The translations under genes and the position numbers were made by a program. Below are positions 18,173-27,378 of a DNA stretch of 64,000 nucleotides, piece by piece. Numbering within the stretch: position 1 is the first letter of the stretch; each line of letters opens with the position of its first letter. A model generated the notes under the pieces. That model saw only the letters and a list, made by a program, of their open reading frames with translations, was not told where the DNA came from and searched no databases. This stretch comes from Coriobacteriaceae bacterium (GTDB lineage Bacteria; Actinomycetota; Coriobacteriia; Coriobacteriales; Coriobacteriaceae), in the NCBI GenBank assembly GCA_902399975.1, contig CABOHA010000001.1, positions 583,397 through 647,396 of the forward strand, read 5' to 3'.

Positions 18173-18767
18173 GGTGCGCCACCTCCTTTTTCTTTCGTGC
18201 GGTATACTCTTGCAGAAAAGCAATTTTGCCGTCCTGCATCAGCTTGTCCACCAATGCCACCCGTTCTTCCAGATCACCCACCGTCAGCACATCTGCCATA
18301 TATTCGATATGGCAGTGCATCTGGCAGGCTTCCACAAAACGGTCATCCAGAGCATCTTCCGGTGTCTTGGGAGCATAGCGCACTTTCCAATCTTCCAACA
18401 GATGCAAATAATCCGTCAGCACCCGGAAGCACAGCATTTCATCCTCCCGGAACTGACGGATATAGGGACGCTTCGGCTTGACCATAGCTGCGGCAGTGGG
18501 CGGTTTCGGGTCAAGCCCGAAGTCCAAAGCCAGCTTTTGCGCTGCTTCATAACTGCTCAGATTGAACAGCCTTGCCACAAGGTCGATCACATCCCCTTTG
18601 GCTCCGCAGCCGAAGCAGAAGAAATAATCCTCGTTCAGCTTCAAGCTCGGATGCCTGTCATTGTGGAACGGGCAGCAAGCCATGCCGTTTCGGTTGACTT
18701 TCAGCCCGTAGTGTTCGGCGGCTTGCTTTACGCTGATTGCCACCTTGATGGTTTCATAGATTGTCAT
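18147..18767 (-). CDS. CHC2 zinc-finger primase-like protein
   Basis: 206 residues. The DnaG-type zinc finger is plain: CPFHNDRHPSLKL followed by FFCFGCGAKGDVIDL (CHCC ligands). There is no TOPRIM catalytic domain; residues after 90 are a helical region of unknown role. ATG 18767 has GGAGG seven bases upstream. It pairs with the following P4-type helicase. Such split primases are usual in Firmicutes integrative elements. Confidence 0.85.
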   Translation of the reverse strand: MTIYETIKVAISVKQAAEHYGLKVNRNGMACCPFHNDRHPSLKLNEDYFFCFGCGAKGDVIDLVARLFNLSSYEAAQKLALDFGLDPKPPTAAAMVKPKRPYIRQFREDEMLCFRVLTDYLHLLEDWKVRYAPKTPEDALDDRFVEACQMHCHIEYMADVLTVGDLEERVALVDKLMQDGKIAFLQEYTARKKKEVAHHGEEPENA

Positions 18768-18856
18768 AGAAAACCTCCGTTCATAGTATTCAGAAAGCAC
18801 GAAACACCCGCCGTGATTGGCAGGTGCTTCGCTCCGTCTACTATTGTTATGCCGGA

Positions 18857-18977
18857 TTTTTCAAAAAACAGGCTAATCGGAGGACAACCCCGTTTCAAAA
18901 AACAGGACAACTTATGGATAGATGTAGATTTCTTTACATTAGCATGATAGAATTAAGAAAATGAAAAAACAGGACAG
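18857..18977. repeat. three iteron-like repeats (AAAAAACAGG)
   Basis: The 10-mer AAAAAACAGG occurs at about 18863, 18898 and 18964. The first two have the extended form TTTCAAAAAACAGG and two are followed by ACA. They fill the gap between the divergent primase and DUF6076 genes, so they may be a replication origin or an operator. Confidence 0.5.
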
Positions 18978-18988
18978 GAGGGGCAAGC

Positions 18989-20092
18989 ATGAACCAAGAA
19001 CTGATGACATTGGATTTTTGGCAGGATACGGTCATATATGAGGGAAAAACACTTCCTGTCGGCGCTCTTGCCTGTGATGCGCTGAATGTCCCTGCGGATA
19101 CCATCGCAAAGATGAACGAGCAATGCGAGAAAATCAATCTGCTGCTTGGAATATTAAACGCCGGACAGGATGCTTCTGCACTCTGTCCTATTGCAACGGA
19201 AGCTGCTCTGACGATGCTTGATATTCTCAGTCAAACACCGCCGTTCTCCTATATGAATATCTCAAAGCACAGAGAACGGATTGAAAAAGTCTTTACTGTG
19301 GACAATGCGCTGAAATATGTGGAGTTTGCCATAAAAGCCGCAACCAATTCTTTGCAATTTGAAGAAATCCAGAACTTTACCGATGCGATGATGCTCCAAC
19401 GCTATACCGCAGTTTTCGGGCATCTGGCATACTCCCTTGGGGAATACCAAACGGCCATGCTTGATTTTGCAGAAAAAACAGACGGCAACGAAGCAGACCG
19501 CACCGCAGAGGGTTTTGCAAAAATGTTCGGCAGCTATTTCCCGCCGGAGTTTTCCATCACGGAAGGCAATGCCTGGATGTCTACCCTGAACAATTCCGTT
19601 CAGTATGTATCCGTCATCCGTCACGGCGAAAAAGTTGCGAAGCTGGTCAAGCGGATGCACTATGTATCCTTTGTAGGGATGTTCCGGTCTGATCTTTTTG
19701 AGGGCTTATGTGTTGGTCATGCCCCGAAAAAATGCAAAATCTGCGGCAAGTGGTTCCTCACCACCAACGCAAGGCACACCAAATACTGCGGCGGCTATGC
19801 ACCGGGGGACAAGCTGCACCGCACTTGCCGGCAGATCGGCAATCTAAAAGGCAGAGAACAGCGGGAACTTGCGGACGATCATCCGCTGAAACAGATTTAT
19901 GAGAAGCGACTGAATACCATAAACCGCTATGTGAAGCGTGGCGCTCTGGACGCTGATCTTGCAGAGGTTATGAAAAAACTGGCGAAAGATAAGATGCTTC
20001 GGGCGCTGGGCAATGTCGCTTACGCCAAGGGTGATTATGAAAAAGAAATGGGACAGGCTGCGTTGAAGAAAGAAGCAATAAAAAGAATTTGA
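18989..20092 (+). CDS. DUF6076-like zinc-finger protein
   Basis: 367 residues of the family often seen in Firmicutes mobile elements. The N-terminal part is helical. A zinc-finger-like CKICGKWFLTTNARHTKYCGG near residue 250 is followed by a basic region and a Lys-rich end. Role unknown; the zinc finger resembles those of CGNR-type nucleic-acid-binding proteins. ACAGGAGG precedes the ATG. It is the first gene of the plus-strand half of the element. Confidence 0.75.
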   Translation: MNQELMTLDFWQDTVIYEGKTLPVGALACDALNVPADTIAKMNEQCEKINLLLGILNAGQDASALCPIATEAALTMLDILSQTPPFSYMNISKHRERIEKVFTVDNALKYVEFAIKAATNSLQFEEIQNFTDAMMLQRYTAVFGHLAYSLGEYQTAMLDFAEKTDGNEADRTAEGFAKMFGSYFPPEFSITEGNAWMSTLNNSVQYVSVIRHGEKVAKLVKRMHYVSFVGMFRSDLFEGLCVGHAPKKCKICGKWFLTTNARHTKYCGGYAPGDKLHRTCRQIGNLKGREQRELADDHPLKQIYEKRLNTINRYVKRGALDADLAEVMKKLAKDKMLRALGNVAYAKGDYEKEMGQAALKKEAIKRI

Positions 20093-20117
20093 ATTTAGCT
20101 AAGAGGTGAGCAACGTT

Positions 20118-21062
20118 ATGTTAGAAGTAGTATTTAGCGACAGTGCCGCAGGGACTATGGCGGTTGCGATTGGACATAAGGGTTTTTTAGGCGGAGCAAC
20201 CAGTGTAATTATCTCTGATGGGACAGTTTCAAAAGAAGAAATAGAAAAGTTCCAGCATCAAGCAGAAGAACGGGAGCGTTCTGGTTGGGAGAATGCTATA
20301 CCGTTGGAAGGAAATCGTAAGGACATAGTTAATCTTCCGCTGGCATTGTCTGTGGGCAACATCTCCGAAGCAGGAATTTGTTTGGAGCGTGAGTCGGCAT
20401 TATCTTTGCTACTAAGCATACTGCCCGATATGGCATCTGAAATCGTAACTGAACTTCTCAATACATCCCGAAAGAACTATGCTACACTACTGGAAAAAGC
20501 ACAAAACGGAGAGCCGATTCGTGTTTGGGTCGGACGAGACCCAGATGATGTGTGCGGATTGTATTGGCTTCTGGAACAACTACGACCAATCGGCTTTGAA
20601 AAATTGGATATTACCATTGTGGAGCTTCCAATGTGGGAAACAAGACCAGATGGATGCATTGTCCAGTATAACGGTTGGGGAGAAGTTGAACCTTATCACT
20701 TGGGACGGATGGCATCTCTTGGGAAGAAGTTGCCAACAAATTACCTTCGTAGTTTGGCTAACCGCTGGAGAGAACTCCAACAGGAAAATTCTCCTCTTCG
20801 TGCTGTTATAAACGGCAAACTGGTCAGCGTATCAGAAACTCTGTATGATACATTTATTCTTCGAGAATTGGATACACTGGACGACGAGTTTAGGGAAAGC
20901 GTGCTTGTTGGACAGGTTCTTGGAAAGAATCAATTAGGGATCGGTGATGGGTGGATTGCTTTGCGTGTGGAACAATTTATCAAAGAGGGACTTCTGCTCC
21001 CAATCACAACTCCTGCACCAAATGCACCTATTTATCACCGTATGTTAAAGAAAATAAAGTAA
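20118..21062 (+). CDS. DUF1835/DUF3658-like protein
   Basis: 314 residues from ATG 20118 (AAGAGGTGA upstream; a GTG at 20106 is also in frame). It begins MLEVVFSDSAAGTM, typical of the DUF1835 family, with a C-terminal part like DUF3658 (LGIGDGWIALRVEQFIKEG). The core motif WVGRDPDDVCGLYWLLEQL is well kept. Biochemical function unknown. Base composition is lower in GC than the flanking element genes, suggesting it was picked up separately as cargo. Confidence 0.7.
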   Translation: MLEVVFSDSAAGTMAVAIGHKGFLGGATSVIISDGTVSKEEIEKFQHQAEERERSGWENAIPLEGNRKDIVNLPLALSVGNISEAGICLERESALSLLLSILPDMASEIVTELLNTSRKNYATLLEKAQNGEPIRVWVGRDPDDVCGLYWLLEQLRPIGFEKLDITIVELPMWETRPDGCIVQYNGWGEVEPYHLGRMASLGKKLPTNYLRSLANRWRELQQENSPLRAVINGKLVSVSETLYDTFILRELDTLDDEFRESVLVGQVLGKNQLGIGDGWIALRVEQFIKEGLLLPITTPAPNAPIYHRMLKKIK

Positions 21063-21126
21063 TAAATAACCCATTAGTTGATCACGGGATATTTATGAGT
21101 ATTACTAAACTGGAAGGAGGTGCGCT

Positions 21127-22314
21127 ATGCTAAATGATTTTTCGTGGAACATGACCGGATACATACCGAAGCACCAAGTTAATCCACACGGTGACGGCAT
21201 CATCCCCTATGTGGCAGAGCGCATCTTCCAACTGGAACCGGAACCGCCAGCGGTGGACAGTCTGAATGAATATATCCTGTCTGCTTTGCGGGAAAAGAAT
21301 TTGCTATATTTTTCGTTCTTTCTGCACCACTACGAAACGCAGCTCAACAAGCGCATCAAAGGCTTTCTCAGTGTGGACGGCGGCAATCTGTACGACACAG
21401 ACCGATTTATCGATATAAAGATCTCCTGCCGGGAGCAAATGCTCCAAAAGCTGATGGACTATGATCCTGCCAAGGGTGCGGAGTATGCTACATACATCTA
21501 TCCGTTCATCTGGGATTCTATGCTCCGTTTCCGCATGGGCGAAGAAAAATGGTCGGTATCCTCTCTGACCAATTACAAAATGGTGCGATCAATGGCGTGG
21601 CTGTACCATAACACCAAAGATGCGGTCAACCAGTTTTCCAAGAAGTATAACTGCGACCTTGCTCTTGCGGAAGAATATCTGAAAGTTGTCCGTGGAATCC
21701 GCAACCAGCAGCCGTTCTATATAACGGACGAGGACGGCGAGGAAACAGGCGAGGATATAGCCCTTGACGATAGCTGGAACTATACCGACATCCTCTGGAA
21801 CGGCATACAAGCAGAAAAGGTACAGCGGGCATTTGAGAAGCTGAATTACCGGGAACAGACCTTGCTCGAAAAACGGTTAGCAATCTGTATGACCTGCGGG
21901 CGAGTTGGCTCATGGAAGAACCGCCCCACTTTTGAAGAATTGGCGATTATGTTTGAGGGCAGCACAGCCAGCGGTGCAGAGCGAGCCTACCGGAAAGCGG
22001 TGGACAAACTGACAGAACTGCTGGTTGCCGAAGGTGCGCTCCATGCTGTCCGGCTGAAACAGAAAACCAAAACCAAGCGCAAAAAGAAAATCGCCGCCGC
22101 AATCTACGAATATCAAGCAGACTGCGACGGCGAATGGGGCGAAATTTCAGTTGATTTTGAGAACGGCACAGCAGAGATTATCCGACTTGCTGATTGGGAT
22201 ACAATTAAAACGAACTGGTTTGCCAAGGAGGCGATCCGGTATATTTTATCATTGTCGCCTGATGCTCTTACAAAATATATGCTCGTCCCCCTTGAGCCGC
22301 CACTTATATCTTGA
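21127..22314 (+). CDS. sigma-70-like helical protein of mobile elements
   Basis: 395 residues. Residues 55-150 resemble sigma region 2 (KGAEYATYIYPFIWDSMLRF). Residues 230-290 resemble region 4 (LNYREQTLLEKRLAICMTCG with a later SGAERAYRKAVDKL). A basic stretch KQKTKTKRKKK follows. It could direct transcription of element genes. GGAAGGAGGTG precedes the ATG. Assignment is by pattern, so moderate. Confidence 0.6.
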   Translation: MLNDFSWNMTGYIPKHQVNPHGDGIIPYVAERIFQLEPEPPAVDSLNEYILSALREKNLLYFSFFLHHYETQLNKRIKGFLSVDGGNLYDTDRFIDIKISCREQMLQKLMDYDPAKGAEYATYIYPFIWDSMLRFRMGEEKWSVSSLTNYKMVRSMAWLYHNTKDAVNQFSKKYNCDLALAEEYLKVVRGIRNQQPFYITDEDGEETGEDIALDDSWNYTDILWNGIQAEKVQRAFEKLNYREQTLLEKRLAICMTCGRVGSWKNRPTFEELAIMFEGSTASGAERAYRKAVDKLTELLVAEGALHAVRLKQKTKTKRKKKIAAAIYEYQADCDGEWGEISVDFENGTAEIIRLADWDTIKTNWFAKEAIRYILSLSPDALTKYMLVPLEPPLIS

Positions 22315-22391
22315 ATCCTTACAACCACTGTAAGTGGTATTTGCTGTGTTCCCATGCTATCATTTTATTACAAATGATAGGAGGTATTCAC

Positions 22392-23159
22392 ATGAAACCC
22401 ATTTTGAATATTGAAAATTTAACAAAAATCTATGGCAATGTGCCAAGTCAAACAAAGGCACTGAATGGGATCACCTTCCAGGTGATGCCGGGAGAGTTTC
22501 TCGGCATTATGGGAAGCAGCGGTTCCGGTAAATCCACACTGCTCAATTGTATTGCGACTGTGATTCAACCCACAGGTGGAAGCATTCAGGTGGAAGGCGA
22601 TACTCTGCAATCCCTCAAGGGAAAGGCTCTTGCAGAGTACCGTGGCAAAAAAGTTGGTTATCTATTCCAGAACTTTGAATTGCTGGACAACCTGACTGGC
22701 AGGGAAAACATCCTGCTCCCGACTTCCTTGCATGGGGTATCCGAAGCAGAAAGCAGCCAGCGGCTGAAGCAGTTGGCTGACTATCTGGAAATCACTGATG
22801 TTCTGGATAAGTTTCCGTCCAAGATGTCCGGCGGCCAGCGTCAGCGTGTTGCGGCAGCAAGGGCTCTGATCTTACATCCCCAAATGATCCTTGCCGATGA
22901 ACCGACGGGTGCGCTGGATTCTAAGAACGCAAGAAGTCTTATGGAGAAGCTGTCCGGCCTGAATCGTGACGAACAAGCTACGATCCTGATGGTAACCCAT
23001 GATTCCAATGCCGCCAGCTTTTGCAAGCGCATTCTGTTCATCCAGGACGGCGTGATCTTTCATGAGCTTCGGCGTGGAGACGAAAGCCAGCAGGAGTTCT
23101 ACGGGCGCATCCTGAAGGTGATGGCGCAACTGGGAGGGGGCAGCGCAAATGTTCTCTAA
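22392..23159 (+). CDS. BceA-type ABC transporter ATPase
   Basis: 255-residue nucleotide-binding subunit of a peptide-antibiotic detoxifying transporter. Walker A GSSGSGKST, Q-loop LFQNFELL, signature MSGGQRQRVAAARAL, Walker B MILADEPTGALD and the H-loop TH are all present. ATG 22392 has ATAGGAGG upstream. Its end overlaps the permease start by 11 bases. With the downstream permease and two-component genes it forms a full BceABRS-type set. The substrate is unknown; bacitracin- or lantibiotic-like peptides are typical. Confidence 0.92.
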   Translation: MKPILNIENLTKIYGNVPSQTKALNGITFQVMPGEFLGIMGSSGSGKSTLLNCIATVIQPTGGSIQVEGDTLQSLKGKALAEYRGKKVGYLFQNFELLDNLTGRENILLPTSLHGVSEAESSQRLKQLADYLEITDVLDKFPSKMSGGQRQRVAAARALILHPQMILADEPTGALDSKNARSLMEKLSGLNRDEQATILMVTHDSNAASFCKRILFIQDGVIFHELRRGDESQQEFYGRILKVMAQLGGGSANVL

Positions 23160-25221
23160 TCTCATTCTTCGGAACAGCCACCGCAGCCGAAAGGAAAACG
23201 GTCTGTTTTTCAGCTCCCTGGTGATTTCTATTGTTGCCTTTTACATGATTCTTTCCATCTCCACTCAAGATGTGATGCTCTTTTTGCAGAAAATGGAGAG
23301 TGACGCAGTTGACAAACTCCTGCTTCTGATTCCTGCGTTTTATGGGATGACCCTCGGTATTCTGTTCTTTTTGATCTATTTTGCCTGCAAGTATCAGTTC
23401 GAGCGCAGACGGCATGAGTTTGGTGTTTATCTAATGTTGGGGATGCGTAGAAGTAAACTGTTTGGTATGCTTCTGGCGGAAGATTTCCTGACCAGTATTC
23501 TTGCCATGCTCATAGGCTTACCTGTGGCTGTGGTGCTTTCAGAAATTGTCAGTCTTGTCACCGCCAAGCTGGTAGGCATGGGGATCATCGGTCATCAGTT
23601 TTCTTTATCCTGGTCTGCAATTGAATGGACGCTGGCAGGATTTCTGGCAATTAAGCTGACGGCACTTCTGATTTTGAGTGGACGAATCAGCCGCCAGGAG
23701 ATCGGTACTTTGCTATCCCAGCCAACGAACCGCCCCAAAAAGCAAATGCCATCTGTTATCTATGGACTGGCTGCTATATGCGGAAGTGTGATGTTGGCAG
23801 TGGCTTACTACATGGCGATTCAGGGAATTGCATGGACAAAGGTAAGTATGATGGGACTGACTTTGCTGTTGGGCATAGTTGGTACGATGCTGCTTTTCTA
23901 TGGGATGCGTGCGCTGATTGCTTTGATTGTTAAGAAAGGAAAAGGAAATAAGCAGCTTCATGTATTTACCTTCCGGCAGATTCAGGAGAATGTTATTCAT
24001 CAGTCAACCTCCATGGCCATCAGCTCCCTGCTGATTCTGGCGGCGCTGTGTTGTTTTGGTGCGGGCGTAGGAATTGCAGGAACGAATAGCCTGTCTTCTG
24101 GCCATGTAATCGACTATACTTTTGAAGATCATACTGCAGAAGATTCATCGCAGGTTCTTCCGAATATAAAGGCAGCCCTGAAAGAAAACGGTTTGGAAAA
24201 TCAATTTTCAGAGCTTTTTGAAATGAGGGTTGGGCGTATTCGCACCACAGAAGATTATGATAATGCCTACAGCATGGACGCTGTTATGGACTCTCTTCGG
24301 AGCCTGCCCCAGTCGGAAGACCGGGATGTCCTTCTGAACAATCTTGGTTATGCCACATACCCATATTTGATTTGTTTATCGGACTATAATCGTTTGTTGG
24401 AATTGTCCGGCAAACCGGCTCTCCAATTAGGCGAAAAGGAGGCCGCTGTCTATATTGATACAGAGTTTACTACGGTAAGTCGTACCGCAATGCTGAACCA
24501 AGTATTGGCCGGACAGCCCAAGGTGGAACTGGATGGTAGTCCGATTCATCTTACAGGAGAGGTTCAGTCTGTGAATTTGGTCACGGACCGTTCTATAACC
24601 TTGTCCTTTGCATTGATTCTTCCGGATGAAGCATTCCTATATTATAGCCAGGGAATGTATGATACCTATGTCAATGCGGTGCTCAGTGAGCAGGCTCTGG
24701 ATGGAAATAGCCTTATGACTGCATATTTGGATTTGAACGAGAAGCTGGACGAAACTGGCATTGAATATGAAAGCTATCTTCAGAATATAGGTCGTCAGCT
24801 TTTCTACACCATAGCATCCAGTTATATTACCCTCTATCTTGCGATTGTTTTCCTGGTAGTTGCCAACACCATCGTGGGTGTTCAGTTCCTGATGAGTCAG
24901 CAGAAAACCGGGCGCAGATACCAGACCCTGATCCGCCTGGGAGCTACTTACGAAACCCTTTGCCAGTCTGCTGGAAAGCAAATTACCTGGTTTATGGGAC
25001 TTCCTGTATTGGTTGCGGCTGTCAGCAGTCTGTTTGGAGTCAGGGCGTTATTTACAGGGATACTCTCGTCCCGAACCCGTGGGACAGTGTCTGAAATGCT
25101 GCTTGTATCTGCTGCTATGATTTTACTACTTTGCGTGATAGAATATATTTATATGAGAGTGGTCAAGCGCTCCAGTGATCGGTATTTGCTGACACTGATG
25201 CAGCCGCAGAGAGAAGAATAA
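23149..25221 (+). CDS. BceB-type ABC permease
   Basis: 690 residues with the BceB plan: about ten membrane spans, and a large extracellular domain (about 315-550) between spans 7 and 8 that binds the drug-target complex or sensor. FtsX-like segments are near the start (FYMILSISTQDVML) and the end. It contacts the downstream histidine kinase in known systems and passes a flux signal. It overlaps the ATPase gene. Confidence 0.88.
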   Translation: MFSNLILRNSHRSRKENGLFFSSLVISIVAFYMILSISTQDVMLFLQKMESDAVDKLLLLIPAFYGMTLGILFFLIYFACKYQFERRRHEFGVYLMLGMRRSKLFGMLLAEDFLTSILAMLIGLPVAVVLSEIVSLVTAKLVGMGIIGHQFSLSWSAIEWTLAGFLAIKLTALLILSGRISRQEIGTLLSQPTNRPKKQMPSVIYGLAAICGSVMLAVAYYMAIQGIAWTKVSMMGLTLLLGIVGTMLLFYGMRALIALIVKKGKGNKQLHVFTFRQIQENVIHQSTSMAISSLLILAALCCFGAGVGIAGTNSLSSGHVIDYTFEDHTAEDSSQVLPNIKAALKENGLENQFSELFEMRVGRIRTTEDYDNAYSMDAVMDSLRSLPQSEDRDVLLNNLGYATYPYLICLSDYNRLLELSGKPALQLGEKEAAVYIDTEFTTVSRTAMLNQVLAGQPKVELDGSPIHLTGEVQSVNLVTDRSITLSFALILPDEAFLYYSQGMYDTYVNAVLSEQALDGNSLMTAYLDLNEKLDETGIEYESYLQNIGRQLFYTIASSYITLYLAIVFLVVANTIVGVQFLMSQQKTGRRYQTLIRLGATYETLCQSAGKQITWFMGLPVLVAAVSSLFGVRALFTGILSSRTRGTVSEMLLVSAAMILLLCVIEYIYMRVVKRSSDRYLLTLMQPQREE

Positions 25222-25240
25222 TTTGGAAGGAGGTGCTGTC

Positions 25241-25918
25241 ATGAAAAGAATTGCTGTTGTGGAAGATGAAGTCTATATGCGGGAAGAACTCTGCGATATG
25301 CTCCAAAAGGACGGCTATCTTGTGGAGGCAATTACCGAGTTTGAAGATGCCGCTCGGCTCTTGGCAGCCCTCCGCCCTGACCTTGTGATCTTAGACCTGA
25401 ACTTGCCGGAGATCAGTGGCTTTCAAATCTGCCAGGAGCTAAAGAATAAAACTGCTATCCCCGTCCTGGTGCTGACTTCCAGAGATCAGGTAAAGGATGA
25501 ACTGCAAGCGTTCCAGTTGGGTGCCGATGAATATTTGACGAAGCCGTGCAGAAAAGATCGACTTCTTGCCAGGGTATCCAATATTCTCAAAAGGTATGAA
25601 GGCCGTACCAATCTCATAGAGGGACCAGATTTCCTGTTAGACCAGCAGACCTACACGCTTTATATTCATAATACCTCTGTGGTGCTTCCAAAAAATCAGG
25701 GAAAACTGTTGGTCGCTCTTTTGTCCGGCGGCGATGCTCTGGTCACGACGGAGCAGCTTTGCATGGCACTATGGGGAACCACGGAATACATAGATGAAAA
25801 TGCCTTGCAGGTTAACCTAACCCGGCTGAAAAAAACGATGTCCGCCCTTGAAATGAAGCAGCGAATCGTTGCAGTTCGAGGAATGGGCTACCGTTTGGAA
25901 GCGGAGGTGTCTCTATGA
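25241..25918 (+). CDS. OmpR-family response regulator, BceR type
   Basis: 225 residues. The receiver domain has VVEDE, the phospho-Asp in LVILDLNLPEISG near residue 51, Thr and Lys (VLTSRDQ, LTKPC). A winged-helix DNA-binding domain follows (ENALQVNLTRLKKTM). ATG 25241 is chosen over a TTG at 25223 because AAGGAGG lies between them. The stop overlaps the kinase start (ATGA). It likely activates the bceAB promoter. Confidence 0.92.
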   Translation: MKRIAVVEDEVYMREELCDMLQKDGYLVEAITEFEDAARLLAALRPDLVILDLNLPEISGFQICQELKNKTAIPVLVLTSRDQVKDELQAFQLGADEYLTKPCRKDRLLARVSNILKRYEGRTNLIEGPDFLLDQQTYTLYIHNTSVVLPKNQGKLLVALLSGGDALVTTEQLCMALWGTTEYIDENALQVNLTRLKKTMSALEMKQRIVAVRGMGYRLEAEVSL

Positions 25919-26940
25919 AGCAGCTTTGGCACATGATAGAACGGTACTACCCCTGGCTTCTGTTGCTGCTGGGCGTGGATTGCTTTTGCGCTGTCATTCT
26001 TTGGATTTCTGACATTCAGGTATTTCAAACCTTGATCGGGTTAGTAGTTCTGACGAGCATCCTTTTGTTTTCAGCGATTCTGTTTGTACTAAACAAGAGG
26101 GAGAACACCCACATGGAACTGTTCCGAGATTTCCTCAGTGATCCTACCATCTGCAATGAAGAACGGCTGCTCAGTGCCATTAGTCAGAAAGAAGGAGAAT
26201 CTGTCCGATTTTTGGCTTCGGTTTTACGGGAATACAAAAACGAGAGTAACAATATGGCGGATGCCCTACGGGACTATGAAGAATACGTGGAGGGCTGGGC
26301 ACATGAAGCGAAAACGCCCCTATCGTTGCTGACCATGCTCTTGGATAACCGGAACGATGAAATCTCTCCTTCCCTGCAAGCAAAGCTGGATTATGTCCGC
26401 AGTCAGCTTCAGGAGGATGTCACGCAGATGCTGTACTATGCCCGGTTGAAGAGCAGTACAAAGGATTACCGATTTGAGGATGTCAATTTGAATGACTGCT
26501 TGGGTGAAGTTCTGGAGGACTATGCCCCACTTCTTGAAGAGAAGCATTTTGTCATTCTCAACAAACTGCAATCTGAAACAGTCTATACAGACCGTAGAGG
26601 ACTTCAGTTTATGTTGGGACAAATCGTTAGCAATGCCATCAAATATAGCAGCGATAGTCCCATGCTTACAATTTCCGTGATACATTCGGAGACTGCAGAT
26701 ATCCTTTCTGTTGAAGATAACGGCATTGGCGTAAAAAAATATAATCTGCCGTACATTTTTCAAAAGGGCTTTACCGGGGATTCTACTGACAGCAGAAAGA
26801 AGGCTACCGGTATGGGACTTTACCTGGTTAAGAAGATGGCCGACGATCTAAATCTTCATCTGGAAGCAGCTTCCCAGTGGGGAAAGAGCTTCAAGATTGT
26901 CATCTTCTTTCCTAAATTGAGATCCAACGGAGGGAAATAA
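25915..26940 (+). CDS. intramembrane-sensing histidine kinase, BceS type
   Basis: 341 residues. Two close membrane spans at about 13-32 and 37-58 with almost no outer loop, as in BceS kinases that sense through the transporter. The DHp box reads EGWAHEAKTPLSLL (His near residue 127). The ATPase domain has VSNAIKYS, VEDNGIGV and KKATGMGLYLVKK. The start overlaps the regulator stop. Confidence 0.92.
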   Translation: MKQLWHMIERYYPWLLLLLGVDCFCAVILWISDIQVFQTLIGLVVLTSILLFSAILFVLNKRENTHMELFRDFLSDPTICNEERLLSAISQKEGESVRFLASVLREYKNESNNMADALRDYEEYVEGWAHEAKTPLSLLTMLLDNRNDEISPSLQAKLDYVRSQLQEDVTQMLYYARLKSSTKDYRFEDVNLNDCLGEVLEDYAPLLEEKHFVILNKLQSETVYTDRRGLQFMLGQIVSNAIKYSSDSPMLTISVIHSETADILSVEDNGIGVKKYNLPYIFQKGFTGDSTDSRKKATGMGLYLVKKMADDLNLHLEAASQWGKSFKIVIFFPKLRSNGGK

Positions 26941-26955
26941 TATAAACAGAAAAAC

Positions 26956-26980
26956 GCCCGCAGGATTTTCTCCTGCGGGC
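26956..26980. terminator. hairpin between the kinase gene and the DUF6061-like gene
   Basis: 10-bp stem GCCCGCAGGA / TCCTGCGGGC. A-rich on the left side, so it reads as a terminator for the minus-strand gene and possibly for both. Confidence 0.8.
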
Positions 26981-26989
26981 AGCGTGTTG

Positions 26990-27238
26990 TCAGCTATCCC
27001 AAGGCTTGTATTCTGTTACAGTTTTCAAATAGGTTTCGGGATCGCCGTTCAAGATAAGGTCTGCATACTCCAAAGGAGCGTTGTAGATCAAATAATCCAG
27101 CTCTGACCGCTGATACATATTGTCAGCAATCTCGTTCTCAACGACGATAGTGTCAATCGCAATCATACTGCCGTCGCTGAATTTCACTTCCACACAGCAA
27201 TTATCCATATTGTAGGCACAAGATATTAAGGTTTTCAT
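26990..27238 (-). CDS. DUF6061-like small protein
   Basis: 82 residues, acidic, beginning MKTLISCAYNMDNCCVEVKF and matching the DUF6061 pattern seen in Firmicutes integrative elements. There is no membrane span and no known role. AGGACATACC lies upstream of the ATG. It is the last gene before the right end of the element, on the strand opposite to the bce genes. Confidence 0.65.
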   Translation of the reverse strand: MKTLISCAYNMDNCCVEVKFSDGSMIAIDTIVVENEIADNMYQRSELDYLIYNAPLEYADLILNGDPETYLKTVTEYKPWDS

Positions 27239-27271
27239 GGTATGTCCTCCATAATTCGTAATATAAAGCGA

Positions 27272-27311
27272 AAATCCCGTCTGACTTCCTGTTAGAAATC
27301 AGACGGGATTT
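27272..27311. terminator. hairpin near the right end of the element
   Basis: 13-bp stem AAATCCCGTCTGA (27272-27284) with TCAGACGGGATTT (27299-27311), flanked by T on the right. It would insulate the element from host transcription. Confidence 0.75.
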
Positions 27312-27340
27312 GTCCGTATGCACCCCGGAAACCGTCAGCT

Positions 27341-27378
27341 AACAGTTGATAAGTAAATTAGTTCCTTATCACTGTTAA
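27341..27378 (-). repeat. right terminal inverted repeat and attachment arm
   Basis: Complement matches the left end (see 12447-12470). The site is itself a near palindrome: AACAGTTGATAAG (27342-27354) faces CTTATCACTGTT, as recombinase half-sites often do. Confidence 0.7.

Larger units (their letters stand above)
12447..27378. mobile_element. integrative mobilizable element carrying a BceAB-BceRS-type module
   Basis: 14.9-kb insertion of lower GC and Firmicutes-like codon use inside the zinc-ribbon gene. The ends are near-perfect inverted repeats: 12447 onward reads TTAAtAGTGAcAAGtAACTA and the complement of the right end reads TTAAcAGTGAtAAGgAACTA. GC is duplicated at 12445-12446 and 27379-27380, as expected for a serine-recombinase crossover core. 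Contents: serine recombinase, relaxase, regulators, primase pair, unknown genes, sigma-like gene, ABC exporter and two-component system. There is no type IV secretion set, so transfer would need a helper. Confidence 0.85.

Noticed and set aside
12447-27378. Self-transmissible conjugative transposon
   Set aside because: No VirB4, coupling protein or other type IV secretion genes are present; only a relaxase, so mobilizable at most.
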